A stretch of 64,000 nucleotides of DNA from Selaginella moellendorffii (GCF_000143415.4 NW_003314263.1:1118165-1182164), one strand, 5' to 3'. Shown: positions 1 through 10,968, numbered from the stretch's first letter. A program made the numbers and translations. The notes: generated by a model from the letters alone, not told the origin.

Positions 1-49
1 TATATTGCAGGAACACTTGGTTTACTTGATTGTCTATTATAGCATATTT

Positions 50-355
50 TTGGTTTGCTTAAGCAAACGGGGACTGGGATGTTAGTGAATATACCTAGAA
101 TATGCTTGGATATTCTAGGATATGTTACTATGTTTGTCATTCATTTGGATTAATCTTGTATTTCTAATTTATAAACATGTTTATGATTTATAAACTTGCT
201 TAAACACTTTCTAGTATATTCTTTTTTATTCTAATGGTTGATATGCAATAATATTAATCTTGTGTTTATAAATTATAAATATATTTATAATTTCAAACTT
301 TTATTTGATCAATTGGATTAATAAGTAGGAATAATACTACTATTAAGCAAACCAA
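50..355 (+). mobile_element. Small AT-rich element with terminal inverted repeats (copy 1)
   Basis: The left end reads TTGGTTTGCTTAA and the right end its complement TTAAGCAAACCAA, bounding about 306 bp. The interior is AT-rich and non-coding, with the phrase 'atacctagaatatgcttgga' near the left end. A second copy with the same ends and interior order lies at 22707-22981, and a third, inverted and truncated, at about 1700-1891. Inverted ends, small size and multiple copies are the marks of a miniature inverted-repeat element. I could not identify a clean target-site duplication, so the superfamily is open. Confidence 0.6.
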
Positions 356-1699
356 GCATTGCTACATGCAATTTTTAACAAATTATTTTTTCTTATTTTA
401 ATATTTACTTTATTATGTATTTAATATGTTTTTATATATTTTAATTTTTAATATGTATTTAATATTGTTTTTATTTTTTATTATAACATTTTTATATTAT
501 TATTTTTCTCAATCTTAAACATACTACATTTATTATAATTTTTAAGTATATTTATTTCTATATTAATCACTCTTTGTAACCTTTATAATTGTAGTAGGTT
601 TGGTAAAGGTGAGAACCGAGGCTGGAGAACACAAAAACTCTTGCTAACATATAATATAAACATGTGGTAGAATCAGTAGCCTATTCAAGTCTATAATCAT
701 AACTGAAGTTGTTTCAAGAATATATATAGTTCATGAGCTCTTTCTGAATAACATATCTCCTGCCTCTGCTCGCTGAATAGCATCATTTGGGACAGCTTTT
801 GGCAATTGAGGCCTTTAGCCAGTCTGCATGATAGTTTCCTGCAAGTAAACATGGATGAAAAACTTTTGTAAATTCCACAAAGTTCTCGGGACCAAGAAGT
901 TCATGTCTTGAATTTATTAGAGATTTTATTAGAATTTACATGAATGATTCAAGGAAAACGAAGAGGAAAGACTTATCATCTTATCCACAACAAAAATCTT
1001 TAGGATCTAGTTGTGAATTCTAGCAGCAGGAGCAATAGCCATAGCAACAGGAATTGTCCTTTGGCTTGGACTTACCAGACATTTACTAATTGCTGACATG
1101 GCCAAGAAGCTATATGAAGATGCATTTCTCAACTCCTACTCAAACCATCTTAAAATTTCCTACTGTGACATGAATTACATGTTGTGCGTGAGAAGGCCAA
1201 TGGAAGGGCTAAGTCTTGGCCAGCTTTCTATTTCTTCTGGATTGGCCATGATCTTTAGTCTCTCTGAAACAATTGCTTTTCCAACAAGGCTTCTGATCTT
1301 CTTATGTTCATATCAAGTATTGAGGATGAGTTTCACATAAAACAAGTCACTTGCAGATTGAGTGATCAGCTTGTTGAAGATTGGATGGGCTTGTGTGACA
1401 GACATGTGGCTGACAACTGGCATTGCGATGGCGACTGGATATGCAGTGAGAGTAACAACGACTCTAGACTCATCATAGAAATACAAACCTGAATGTTAAA
1501 ATTATGTTCCTTACAAGATGTGATTGATCCACAAATTGAGCAGTTTCCTTGAACATTCCACACCAGAGATTGAAATCCCTAGGAAAAAGTAGCTAGCAAG
1601 AAATTATCAAACACAAGAAATAATATACAAGATCTTCTGATGACACCAAATATAACTCAAAAATAAATAAAAACTTATTTTATATCTATTTGAATACAA

Positions 1700-1891
1700 G
1701 TTAAAATACAATATTTATTTTTATAAATTAAAATATGTTTATAATTTATTAGATGGAAGAATATACTAGAATATACATGGAGGTGTTTATATAGTTTATA
1801 TAGTTTATATATTATGAACATAGTTATAATTTATAAAACACAATAGACCAAATATTCAGGCATATTCTAGGCATATCCACTAGCAAACCAA
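1700..1891 (-). mobile_element. Truncated inverted copy of the TTGGTTTGC element (copy 3)
   Basis: Read on the minus strand from 1891 the sequence begins TTGGTTTGCTAG and continues with a close match to the left part of the element at 50-355 (the 'atgcctagaatatgcc' stretch, then the AT-rich interior). The other terminal repeat is not present at the expected distance, so the copy is incomplete. The left boundary is approximate. Confidence 0.45.
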
Positions 1892-3329
1892 AAACTATAT
1901 ACTATAAAATAAATCATGATAAAAATCATATTAATCTCATTAAACATGCCAAGATGATAAACTTACATTAGCATAAGTATACTGAGCTTTAGAAAAGCTT
2001 TTGATCATAAAAAATGAAATCAGACACTCTTAGTTAGATTTTCCTCCTTCCTTGAAGAGCCTAGTACTTTTGCCTAACCTTCTCCTCATTTCAAACCTTC
2101 TTAAAGTATATAAAGCAAGGTAATAGATGGAACTTGCTCTCTCTCTCTTGAGTAACAGCTTTTGAATTGAAAGAGAATGAACTTGTAAAGATGAATTGAT
2201 CCTCTTCAGGTCAATGGTAATTGGGGCACTTGCTAGACCAGTCCATGCTTTTGACTTTTGACCCATAAGCTCAAGTAAAACATTTGGACTATTTTACATC
2301 CTTTCTTCCAATCTTCTGAACCCTTCTTAAAATCCTTTGACAGGAAAAATTCATACCATAGAAATTAACAAATTTGGCTTACATTTTTGGTTTTTTAAAT
2401 ATTTCTAAATTAAATACTATATATGAATGTGTGTCAGTATTTATGTGCTATTAAATTTAAGTTTTTATTTATATGAAAAGCCTATGTATTGCTAAAATTA
2501 TTAAAAAAACTACACTCTAATCACATCTATATGTTAATTTGCCTGTTCAAAACTACACCACGTTCTAGAAAACTGCAACTAAAAAGTAGACTTTGCATTT
2601 TCCTTTTTTTGAGTTTATTTGGAGACTATACTTAAGTGACGTCTTAATGCTCACTTGACCATCTTTTTTTACACCGCTAGATAAAATGCTGGATCAATAC
2701 TACTGGAGTGAAGATTCTTGCTTGCTGGATTTGCATTGCCAACTTAGCACTCTATCACTTGAAAATCTAGGCACTTAATCTTTTCTTTTGATAGGAATCT
2801 TGAGTGATCAATTTCTAGAGATGTTCTTACTAGCTGAAAAAGCTTCTTTGATACCATTCGTCTTCACTTTCAATTCTTGGACTGCTCAAAATTTCCTTAC
2901 TCATGTTTTCTGCAAAGAAATTGTTTGCATTCTTTTTTTGAGTCCCCTAGATAGAATCCATTTGGAGCTTGCAATGGGTGCATGGCAAACATAACTAACC
3001 TTGACTAACATGGCAAATTGATTGGTATGCAAGTTACACATAACAAAGCTTAAGCAATAAAATTTCCTTCATCAATAAGTTCATCACTACCTTACTCAAC
3101 ACTTACTTCATGTACACCAAACATCAATAGCGTTACATCAGACCAAGCGGGAGAAATGATTGACAAATCAATCATTTCACAGTTTCGTTGGGAGGTTGCT
3201 TTATTTATCCATCATCAGCAGGCGAGATATAGTAGCTAATGTTATTTTTGTGAGACAGTTTATGCAAAATCCTGGTTTGGGGCACTGGCACGCAGCCTAA
3301 CAGAAACATCAGCCTGAGGAACTGCTTGC

Positions 3330-3751
3330 ACAGGGGGAGAGGATACTTGGGTTTGCTAATGCCGATGACTTGGTGACAAGGAAGACGGGAAATCTCCCAA
3401 CTAGTGGCTACTTCAACTCGTGAAGCAGAATATATGGCTGTGGATGCTGCTATTAAAGAAGCTCTTTGGCCTAGAAGGCTTCTTGAGGACCTAGGAGAGA
3501 CACAAGAAGCACCAACTCAACTTCTCAACAACAATACAGCTAGCCCACAATCCTGGTCTCCATGGGACAACTAAGCACATTGAGGCTCGCTTCCACATGA
3601 TCCGGGATCACATTGCAAGGAGACAAGTGTGAAGGCATGGTAGCAAACATCCTCACCAAGCCCCTAGACAAATCAACATTTCAGGGGCTGAGGAAAATGC
3701 TAGGCATGGAACCAGGTCAGATTTGAGAAAGAGCTCTCGGCTGAGGGGGAG
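3330..3751 (+). pseudogene. Ty1/Copia retrotransposon remnant: RNase H end of pol
   Basis: Plus-strand translation with frame breaks shows the end of a Copia polyprotein: a GFANADDLVTRKTGN-like stretch, then ATSTREAEYMAVDAAIKEAL (the family's 'STTEAEYMA...KEALWLRRLL' RNase H signature), a relic of the H-I-hydrophobic-RDHI segment near 3595-3625, and a relic of the 'ADILTKPL' tail near 3650-3665. Several frameshifts and missing segments make it non-functional. A purine-rich tract at 3742-3751 immediately precedes the LTR start, which is the normal Copia order. Confidence 0.8.
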
Positions 3752-3993
3752 TGTTGGGACAGCTGAGTCATTGGAGCAGTCAAGGAGAGGTGAGCAAACT
3801 GATTAAGAGAAGTGCATCGGTTACGATCAAGGAGAGGTTATAGAGCCGTTTTTTCTCTAGATAAATACCCTCCTATCCTTCAGCACAGCACAATAGGAGT
3901 CCTTCCAAAGAGACTTGTGATCGCCATCTTCCATCTTTCAATGGTGGAGAATCACACTCTCCAGCGATCCAAACCTAGTTTTACAATTGGAAA
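3752..3993 (+). repeat. Probable 3' LTR of the Copia remnant
   Basis: Begins TGTTGGGACA directly after the polypurine tract, as Copia LTRs do. It contains an AT-rich TAAATA-type stretch near 3858-3866. The right end is uncertain; a TTTTACA near 3987-3993 is the best candidate for the CA terminus. No matching 5' LTR is in the window, so neither the length nor a target-site duplication can be verified. The LTR ends about 115 bp before the start codon of the next gene. Confidence 0.5.
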
Positions 3994-4105
3994 TGACCCA
4001 GGAACGATATCGAACCCAGGACTACTGGAATTTAAATTGGGGGATATTCCATGTCTACCGGGATCAATCGTTTCGGCAGTTGGACGAAGCTATGGCGACC
4101 AAGAC

Positions 4106-5157
4106 ATGGCCGATTCCGACGCTCCATGGCCGCTGCTACGCCACGACGCCCCCGCCATTGCCTGGTATCGATCGTTTCTCCAATCGATCCATTTCTCCCC
4201 GCCCTGATCGATTTTCTCTCTCGCTTTTCGCGCGCAAAGCTCTTTGGCGGCGGAGATCGAGAGCAACACATGCCCCATTTGCTTCGAGCTCATGAAATCG
4301 CCCACGTACTCGCCCATCCTGCTCTACCCCTGCGGCCACACCTTCTGCGCAAAGGTTTGCACCAATCGGATCATCAATGGCGATCTTCTCGTTCCTCGTC
4401 TTGGGCAGTGCCTTGAGATCCACACGGTGACGAACCGCAAGAAGACGTGCCCGTATTGCCGGCAGAGAATCGTCTCGCAGGCGCTCAACCTGTCGCTGCA
4501 GAAGCTCATCAATAACTTCGTCGCGCTGCAGAAGAATCCCGCCCCGGCCCACCAAAGTTTTGATCACGGTGCTCAATCGCAGTATGGCGAGAAGCTGCGG
4601 CAAGCTGAGACTCGCAGCAGGATCTTGCAGTGCGCTCTGGCCAACAGCGTCGAAGCCAAGGCCGTGAGACGATGCTTGCTCCAGGGCCTCCGTGCTCTTT
4701 CTTTTTGACTCTTCTTTCGCTTTCTTCTCCAGAAGCTCGCCAGAGACATTGCCGACGCGCAGAGAAAGGTGGTGCAGCTGGAAAGCCGAGAGCAAGAGAC
4801 AAAAGTTCGTCTTGAGAAGGTACTTCGAAGGAAAAAAAAAAAAAAGAAAAAGAAGCGAAAGATGAGAGTAGCGAAAATACCTCCAGGTGAATCTCGAGTA
4901 TCACCGGGTGCTGTCCGAGATCCGAGAGAACCAAGACAATCTAGCGACGCTCCAGAAATACCAAGACGAGGAGACTGCCAAAGTGAATCTCATCCAGGAA
5001 ACGCTCAAGAACCTCCGCAAGGTACCTGGAAAAAAAAAACGAGTGAGAAAACGAAGATCTTTCCATGAAGCAATTACCAGTATGATATCCCAACACTCTT
5101 TGCGTGTTTGACGATTTCCAGGAATGCGAAAAGCTTAAGCTGTTTATATCAGTGTGA
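4106..5157 (+). CDS. RING-type zinc finger protein with C-terminal coiled coil
   Basis: Five exons keep frame: 4106-4164, 4240-4663, 4733-4819, 4887-5021 and 5122-5157, giving 246 aa. After a short N-terminus the protein has CPIC (about residues 30-33), YPCGHTFC, a further Cys pair and CPYC, i.e. a C3HC4 RING-like finger spanning about 30-85 with an unusually long loop (KVCTNRIINGDLL...). From about residue 110 to the end the sequence is charged and heptad-like, rich in E, K, Q and L, which predicts a coiled coil for dimerisation. The family role would be E3 ubiquitin ligase; substrate unknown. The ATG at 4106 was chosen because a 75-nt GT-AG intron then joins in frame to the RING exon; the exon's own frame has no ATG before the finger. 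A Copia LTR lies just upstream. Confidence 0.7.
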
Positions 5158-5468
5158 CCGGCACCGGCACCGCCAACGTATCAATAGAAATGTCGTGAAG
5201 AGAAGAAAAGAATTTTCATTTTTTGCCCCCCATGGCAGCTGCGATGTACAGACCCTTGTCTAAAGTTTTTCTCGATTCAATGCAAGCCTTGCCTTTCGTG
5301 TTGCTAATAAAACAAAGACCAAACGAAATAATCAAAACAGAGAAACTAAATCCATGCTTTCTTAGTACCTGCCATTCAAACCGCGTGACTAGTGATGTCT
5401 CCAAAAACAAAAGCCACAGTCCCATCCCTTTACCTATTAGGTGAAAATTCTCTATAACAGTCAAGATA

Positions 5469-6180
5469 ATGTTAGAACGACAAACCACAGGAAAGGATTC
5501 TTCTCTCAGTCTCTCGGTCCAGGAGTATCTCCTCATGGAAGACGCGGTAGCTCCACAAGCACAAGCTTCCCCGCCACTGCCACCACAGGTCTTGGTGTTA
5601 ATCAAGGAAGAGTCTCTTACTGCCTCACCTCACCACGAGAACGAGAGACGCCCGAAAGAGAGCGCCGAAAGTTCTTCCCCCGTTGTTGTAATTATCACTG
5701 TCCAAGAGCAGCAGCCGTCGTGTTCCTACGATTCCTCCAAGCCCCAAGAGATAGCCACAGCAGCAAGCTCGGCCCAGCAGCAGCAACATCACGAACTGGT
5801 GTGTAGAGTCTGCCAGTTGGGATCCCCGGAAGTTCGTGGCGAGCTCATGGAGCTGGCTTGCGTGTGCAAAGATGATCTAGCAGTTGCCCATCGTCGGTGC
5901 GCGGAGGCCTGGTTTCAAATCCGAGGGAACAGGTTCGTAAACCAAACACGTCTTGATTGAGCAGGAAAAGCAAAACGAACCTGGATGATGCAGGAGGTGT
6001 GAGATATGCGGGAAGATCGTCACCAACATCACGCTCAAACGGGGAATGTGGAGCCGAGTGACCCGTATAATTAACCCCGAGGTAGAGCCCAGCCGGCATC
6101 CACATTGCAACGTTTTGGTAACGCTCTTCACAATGGCGATCCTGCTACCGCTCTTTGTCCGGCTAGCTATCTATAGATGA
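5469..6180 (+). CDS. RINGv (RING-CH) E3 ligase-like protein with C-terminal membrane segment
   Basis: Two exons (5469-5932 and 5994-6180) encode 216 aa. Residues from about 110 show the RINGv spacing: C-R-V-C, then ACVCK, H-R-R-C, the W of AEAWF, and CEIC just after the intron. The fold is that of MARCH-type and plant RINGv ligases. After the finger a hydrophobic run (VLVTLFTMAILLPLFVRLAI) ends the protein, so it is likely tail-anchored. The N-terminal 100 residues are low-complexity (Ser, Gln, Pro, Glu) and look disordered. A second in-frame ATG at 5535 is an alternative start. The acceptor is a NAGNAG; use of the first AG gives the two residues normally found between the conserved Asn and CEIC. 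Family role: ubiquitin transfer at a membrane; target unknown. Confidence 0.75.
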
Positions 6181-6396
6181 AGGGGATTTCTGAAGAAGCA
6201 AATAGTCAGTTTCACGAAAACAAAAATGACGAAAGAGAAAGAAGCTCTTCACCTGGAATGCTGACGACTCCACACTGCAAGTATCAGGCAACAGAGAGAA
6301 AGGAGAGCGAACAAACTGGGACACTCAACCTTCTAAGAATGCTCGCGATGTTATTGAATAGAGAAGCCAGAGGTTCACGAAACATGTAGCTTGATA

Positions 6397-6660
6397 CTAT
6401 GTCTTCTCCTCGGTCGGTTTCTTTCCCGAAAGCTTATCATGTAACCAATCCCACGGCTGTAAAATACCAGAAGCGAAATATAAGAGAACTTTAAACGGCA
6501 AAAAGCAAGCGTTACGAACCTGAATAAGCCAGATTCCAGTCATAACAGTGGTAGCGCTCCATTGCACGGCAGACTTATACTCTTCACCCCTTGCCTTGGC
6601 TGTTGGACTAAGCCATTGAAGCGGATTCATGCGGAGGAATTTGGCGGGTTTTTGAGACAT
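6397..6660 (-). CDS. Cytochrome bc1 complex 6.7-kDa subunit (QCR10-like), copy A
   Basis: Minus-strand exons 6660-6520 and 6456-6397 encode 66 aa. One hydrophobic segment (SAVQWSATTVMTGIWLIQ) is followed by PWDWLHDKL and an acidic-basic tail ending PTEEKT. This matches, from memory, the plant bc1 subunit 10 pattern of a single membrane helix ending in WxVQPFxWIKK...PPPTEEK. The intron falls exactly between the Q and P of this junction, the same place as in copy B. Expected role: small accessory subunit of mitochondrial respiratory complex III in the inner membrane. The start at MSQKP is preferred; an upstream in-frame Met at 6699 would add 13 residues across a possible 5' UTR splice acceptor. 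Confidence 0.65.
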   Translation of the reverse strand: MSQKPAKFLRMNPLQWLSPTAKARGEEYKSAVQWSATTVMTGIWLIQVRNACFLPFKVLLYFASGILQPWDWLHDKLSGKKPTEEKT

Positions 6661-6875
6661 CTCCAACGCTGTAAAACAAGCACGAAACCAGGCAAGCACA
6701 AGCGTCGGAAGAAAACCAAGAGGCTTTTCACAGGCGCCACCCTTCGCTTACGTGGCAGGAGAAAAACTGCGTATCAAAACTAAACAGGAAAATAAAAACT
6801 CAGTCCCATGTTATTCAAGAAAAAAAATTGAAAACGAATGCTTATGGACGAGTTTTGTGGGTAGATGATAGAGTC

Positions 6876-7450
6876 TTAAGATCCAGCGGCTTGTCCCTCA
6901 GCAGGTTGCCTGGAAAATTTCTCCTTCAACCAGTCATACGGCTGCGAATGCGAGAAGCCAAGTTAGCGAGAAGTATTGAAACCAAAAACTCAATCACGAA
7001 AGCATGCAATGACTCTTTGATCATCAACAACTTAAGAAAAATAAGAGCAGACAAAAAAGATAATGTAAAGATAAAACCACAAGAATTCGCAATCTCGAAA
7101 GCATGCAATGCAGTAAGACCATTCTCTGATCATCAAACAGCTTTAAGAAAAATAACCAAGAAGCGAGTAGAAAAAGAAAATGTAGAGACACAACTACAAT
7201 GCGAAACAAATGCTCCAAGAATGCGCAATCACGAAAGCATGCAATGCAGCACAAGAGGTAAGCATTCTTTGACCATCAAGCAACTTAAGAGAAACAACGA
7301 GCACAAAAAAGAAAGAGAGAAATGTAAAGAACGTACCTGGATCAGCCAAAAGCCAGTGACAAGGAAAGTAGTCCCCCAGCTCATTACCGCTGCGAGCTCC
7401 GTTCTACTCATCTTCGCCGTTGGGGACAGCACAGCCGAAACCCGTGGCAT
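6876..7450 (-). CDS. Cytochrome bc1 complex 6.7-kDa subunit (QCR10-like), copy B
   Basis: Exons 7450-7337 and 6941-6876 on the minus strand encode 59 aa. The protein has one predicted membrane helix (AAVMSWGTTFLVTGFWLIQ) directly followed, after the intron, by PYDWLKEKFSRQPAEGQ. It is a clear paralogue of copy A, sharing LSPTAK near the N-terminus, GFWLIQ/GIWLIQ, PxDWL and the identical intron position. Length and layout match the plant complex III subunit 10. The 395-nt intron is long for this window and is filled by three imperfect repeats (listed separately). The gene is divergent from PRP38, with 269 bp between start codons that must hold both promoters. Confidence 0.7.
6992..7336 (-). 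repeat. Three imperfect tandem repeats inside the QCR10-like copy B intron
   Basis: Three units begin near 6992, 7091 and 7227 with the shared core 'cgaaagcatgcaatg', followed each time by a 'tgatcatcaa' or 'tgaccatcaa' stretch and 'cttaagaaaaat'-like sequence. Unit lengths are about 99, 136 and 110 nt. They account for most of the intron's extra length. Confidence 0.6.
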
Positions 7451-7700
7451 CGTCGCAATGCTCCTCGCGAAAACCCTGGAAAACGCTCGAGCGTCTCAGA
7501 CAAATCCTTCCTCTCATCCGATCTCGTCCAGATCGTCCGCGAAGAATCAAGAGAACGCACCTCTTCTCAACGGCGCCGGCGCCCTCGCCTCCCGAGCACA
7601 AAGGGCAAAATAAAAATATGCCCTCGAGATATTCCCTCCAGGTCATGTTTATCTAGCTACGTCACCAGTACACCTCAGCTTACTTTCAGCCACGTCGGAT

Positions 7701-7711
7701 TTTAGGGTTTA
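7701..7711. promoter_or_regulatory. Telo-box upstream of PRP38
   Basis: TTTAGGGTTTA lies 9 bp before the PRP38 start codon. Telo-box motifs (AAACCCTA on either strand) are common near the starts of plant housekeeping and translation-related genes. Similar AAACCCTAG motifs sit at the CAMTA start (about 14939-14947) and upstream of the two coiled-coil genes (about 27590 and 34508). Confidence 0.4.
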
Positions 7712-7719
7712 TCGTCGCC

Positions 7720-9071
7720 ATGGCGAACCGCACGGACCCGGCGGCCAAGAGCGTCCACGGCACCAATCCACAGAACCTGGTGGAGAAGATTTTGCGCGAG
7801 AAGATCCACCAGAGCTCATTCTGGAAGGAGCAGTGCTTCGCGCTGACAGGTAAATTCGTAGCTAGAGCTGTGGATTACGCGAGAACTAGAAATCTTTGGT
7901 TGCGCGCAGCCGAAACCCTGGTAGACAAGGCGATGGAGTTGGATCACATTGGAGGAACTTACGGCGGCAACAGGAAGGCGACGCCGTTCATGTGCCTCAC
8001 GCTCAAGATGCTCCAAATCCAGCCCGAGAAGGAGATCGTCGTGGAGTTTATCAAGAACCAAGACTACAAGTGAGTTCTTCGCCCTCTTTCTATGTTCCTC
8101 GCGCTCTTGACGATCATTTCTTTCGACGCCCAGGTATGTGAGAGTTTTGGGAGCGTTCTACTTGCGACTCGTGGGCAAAGCCACGGACGTGTATCAATAC
8201 TTGGAGCCTCTCTACAATGACTATCGCAAGATCAGGCAGAGGAGCGCTGATGGAAGTAAGAGCAAACATTTCTTTCTTTCTTTTGTTTGTTCTTCCTCCA
8301 TGGATTGAGCTGTGGTCTTCACTCCAGGTTTCTTCCTCTCCCATGTCGATGAGTTTATCGACCAGCTCTTAACCACGGACTACTGCTGCGATATCACTCT
8401 TCCTCGAGTTCCCAAGAGGTAATGTCTCAACGATTCCTTTTTTATTTTCATTCACGCAGTCATACAAGTTTGTCGATTCACAGGTCGGTGCTCGAGCAGA
8501 ACAATCAGCTGGAGCCGCGGAAGAGCGCTCTAGAGGACGACTTTGAGGAAGAAGAGGAGAAGGACGAGGAAGAAGGAGAACTCGAGCTTACAAACGAAGA
8601 CAAGGTATTAACTTTCTACTCGTCTAGCACTCCAACTGACTATAACTTCGTACTTTGCAGGCATTGGAAAACGATCGTGAAAGAGAAAGAGAAAGAGACC
8701 GTGATCACAGGGATAGGGAGTCCGAGGACCGGGATAGACACAGAGACCGCAGAGATCGAGATAGGGACCGGGACAGAGATTACAGGGACAGGGACCGAGA
8801 GCGAGAGCGGGACTTGTATAGAGATTACTACCGAAGGAGGGAGAGGGACGGAGATAGAGACCGGGACAGGGATAGAGATCGCAGACGTAGGAGCCGGAGT
8901 AGAAGCAGGGAACGCAGGGAGCGAAGGGACGACAGCTCAAGGCGAAAGGACGAACAACGGCCACCCGAGAGCGACAAGAAGAAGAAGAAAGACACAAAAC
9001 CGGAAGAGGACCCCGAGATCGTGGAGGCCAACAAGCTCCGAGCCAAGCTTGGATTGAAACCTCTTCGCTAA
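7720..9071 (+). CDS. PRP38: Pre-mRNA-splicing factor 38 (PRP38A type)
   Basis: Six exons (7720-7849, 7910-8069, 8134-8255, 8328-8418, 8484-8604, 8661-9071) give 344 aa. Residues 1-180 form the PRP38 domain, recognised by VHGTNPQNLVEKILREKI near the N-terminus, the HIGGTYGGNRKATPFMCL segment, IKNQDYKYVRVLGAFY and the end PRVPKR. An acidic stretch follows (about 195-220), then a long Arg-Asp/Arg-Glu dipeptide tail ending in KLRAKLGLKPLR. The protein is a component of the U4/U6.U5 tri-snRNP needed to activate the spliceosome; the RD/RE tail is typical of plant and animal forms. All five introns are 53-75 nt. Strong Arg-rich open frames on the other strands here are shadows of the repetitive tail. 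Confidence 0.93.
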
Positions 9072-9200
9072 AAAGAATGGTATCTAGGAGGTAATGTACC
9101 TGTGTTTTTTTTCCGCTTTGCTATAACAAACCGAGCGTGCCAATCGCGAGCAGGAACTCTAGTACGTTTCCCCGGAGAGCGACTTTGCCGCTGGAAGTTG

Positions 9201-10968
9201 TCAGCACCATGGGATCGCTGCGAGATCAAACGAAGCCCAACAGTTTAGGGAATTTCCGGAATCAAAGAAGTTGGAAGCTCTTACCAGAACGTACCTGGGA
9301 GCTGGAACGGGCAGGCATCGGGGCTGTTGTTCTCGGACAGTTCCTTGCATATCTTTGGTGTCACCGAGGACGAGTAGCCCTCCACGTCCGTGCACTTCCA
9401 GGCGGTCAGTCCGGTGCTAGCATCCAGCGCTATGTCCTCCAAGCAGATATCTCTGAAAGGCACCTCCGGGATTCCCAGAATTCGTCCGGGCCTGTCCAGC
9501 GTGTTGCCCGTGACTCCCCTGACCGTCACCTTTTCCACGACTGGGAAAGCGGTGGCGTTGTAACCGTTGTCCGGGTGCTCGCTGGAGAAGCCGGAGATGG
9601 TGATGGCGGTCTGGATGTCGAGCAAGGTGATGCTGGAGAGGACAACGTTTCGGATGTAGGCGCCCCTGCCGACGCCAGTCCGGATGGAAACTCCCGACTT
9701 GGTGCTCACTGCGACGAGGTCTTCCACCAGGACGTTCTCTATGCCACCCGAGGTCTCGCTTCCGATGGCTATGGCGGCACCCCGCTTGGTCTGTCCGGTG
9801 ACTCGACGGATATGGATGTTGGAGCTGGGCTGGCCGTAAGCGATGCCGTACTCGTCCCAGCCGCTCTTGATGGCGATCATGTCGTCTCCGTTGCTGATGT
9901 AGCAGTCTTGGATGCAAACGTTGGAGCTGGAATCTGGAAGAACTCTTGGAAGAGCCACCAAAGTTTTGAGAGAGATCCAGGGAAGAAAGTTTGAGAAACT
10001 TTGGAAGGATTTCTTTACCTGGATCGATGCCATCGGTGTTGGGCGAGTCCTGCGGCGCGAGGATTGTCACTCCCTGGATCAGGACGTTGCTGCAAAGAAA
10101 GAAACGCTCAAAAACATTGAGAATCCAGGAAAGCTTACGTGCAGTAGACTGGATGGAGCGTCCAGAACGGGGAATTCACAAGCGTAACGTTCGAGATGAT
10201 GATGTTGGTCGAGCTGACGAACTCCACGAGATGGCCTCTGGTGTGATTGAGAAGCCCGAGCTTGGACCATCGCCACCATTTGGCGCCTTGGCCATCGATG
10301 GTTCCATTCTCGCCTAGAACAAAGGAAAAAGCCGGTGTGGCCAGCGGAAAAGAGGAAAAGAGCGTACCCGTGATGACGACGTCTTCCAAATTCTCTCCGT
10401 GGACGAGGCTGATGTGCCTACCGCCGGGAAGCTCACGCCCTCTTCCATACGATGGCAATGGATCAATAATTGGCCACTGCGATGGATCCTGGCATGCAAT
10501 CATCCAATCCACCGTTTCTTGGAAGAAATCGGGAAGAAATCTCAAGAAGGGAAGGAATTTCAAGAAAGGAGCGAGGAATGCTCGAGATCCAAGACAAGAA
10601 TGCAAGAAAGAGAGGCCATAGCTGGGATTTCAAGAAAGAAAGATGTCGATCGGCCATACCTGAGAACCAAGAATCACCGCTCCTCGCTCCAGATAGAGCG
10701 TGAAATGGCTGGTGAGGTTGAAGCTGCCAGTGAGCCAGCGGCCTTCCGGAACGTAGAGCATGGCGCCGCCTTTGTCGGTCGCCGTGATGGAGCTGAGGTA
10801 GAACATCGCATTCTGGAACGCGAGCGTGTTGAGCGTCACGCCGTCGCCGATGGCCCCAAAATCCACGATCGATGCGCTGTGCGGCCGCGCGCCGATCGGA
10901 ATTGCGCAAACAAGACAAGATCGCCATGCGATCCACAGTGCCAGGAGCAAGAAATCCATGCGCCGCAT
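9201..10968 (-). CDS. Glycoside hydrolase family 28 (polygalacturonase-like), secreted
   Basis: Six minus-strand exons (10968-10660, 10488-10368, 10313-10139, 10089-10019, 9933-9295, 9217-9201) encode 443 aa. A hydrophobic N-terminus (LLLALWIAWRSCLVC) is a signal peptide, followed by VDFGAIGDGVTLNT, the usual GH28 start. Catalytic motifs: SPNTDGIDP (first Asp) and NGDDMIAIK (paired Asp). The canonical GHG is replaced by GSETSGGIENV, as in the plant clade that carries GSEMSGG. The canonical RIK position reads S-I-R, which loses the conserved Arg. Expected role: pectin or related cell-wall polysaccharide hydrolysis in the apoplast, though activity on polygalacturonan is doubtful given the two altered motifs. 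The last exon adds only five codons. It is convergent with PRP38, with 129 bp between the stop codons. Confidence 0.88.

Larger units (their letters stand above)
1..3250. other. AT-rich intergenic block without a supported gene
   Basis: Strongly AT-rich sequence with only short, unrelated open frames in all six frames and no recognisable domain. It holds at least two copies of a small repeat element (50-355 and about 1700-1891, listed separately). I see no splice-linked exons, RNA gene or promoter that I could defend. The composition contrasts sharply with the gene island starting near 4000. Confidence 0.6.

Noticed and set aside
1098-1492. Two overlapping plus-strand frames of 80 and 62 codons
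   Set aside because: No similarity to any known family, no promoter and AT-rich surroundings; typical chance frames.
3812-4207. 131-codon frame spanning the LTR and the start of the RING gene
   Set aside because: It crosses the LTR and reads through exon 1 and intron 1 of the RING gene in another frame.
8422-9057. Glu/Thr/Gly-rich plus-strand frame of 211 codons
   Set aside because: Alternative-frame reading through introns and the repetitive Arg-Asp tail of PRP38.
9137-9994. 285-codon plus-strand frame opposite the GH28 gene
   Set aside because: It is antisense to a spliced GH28 exon with clear catalytic motifs; its translation has no domain and reflects codon bias.
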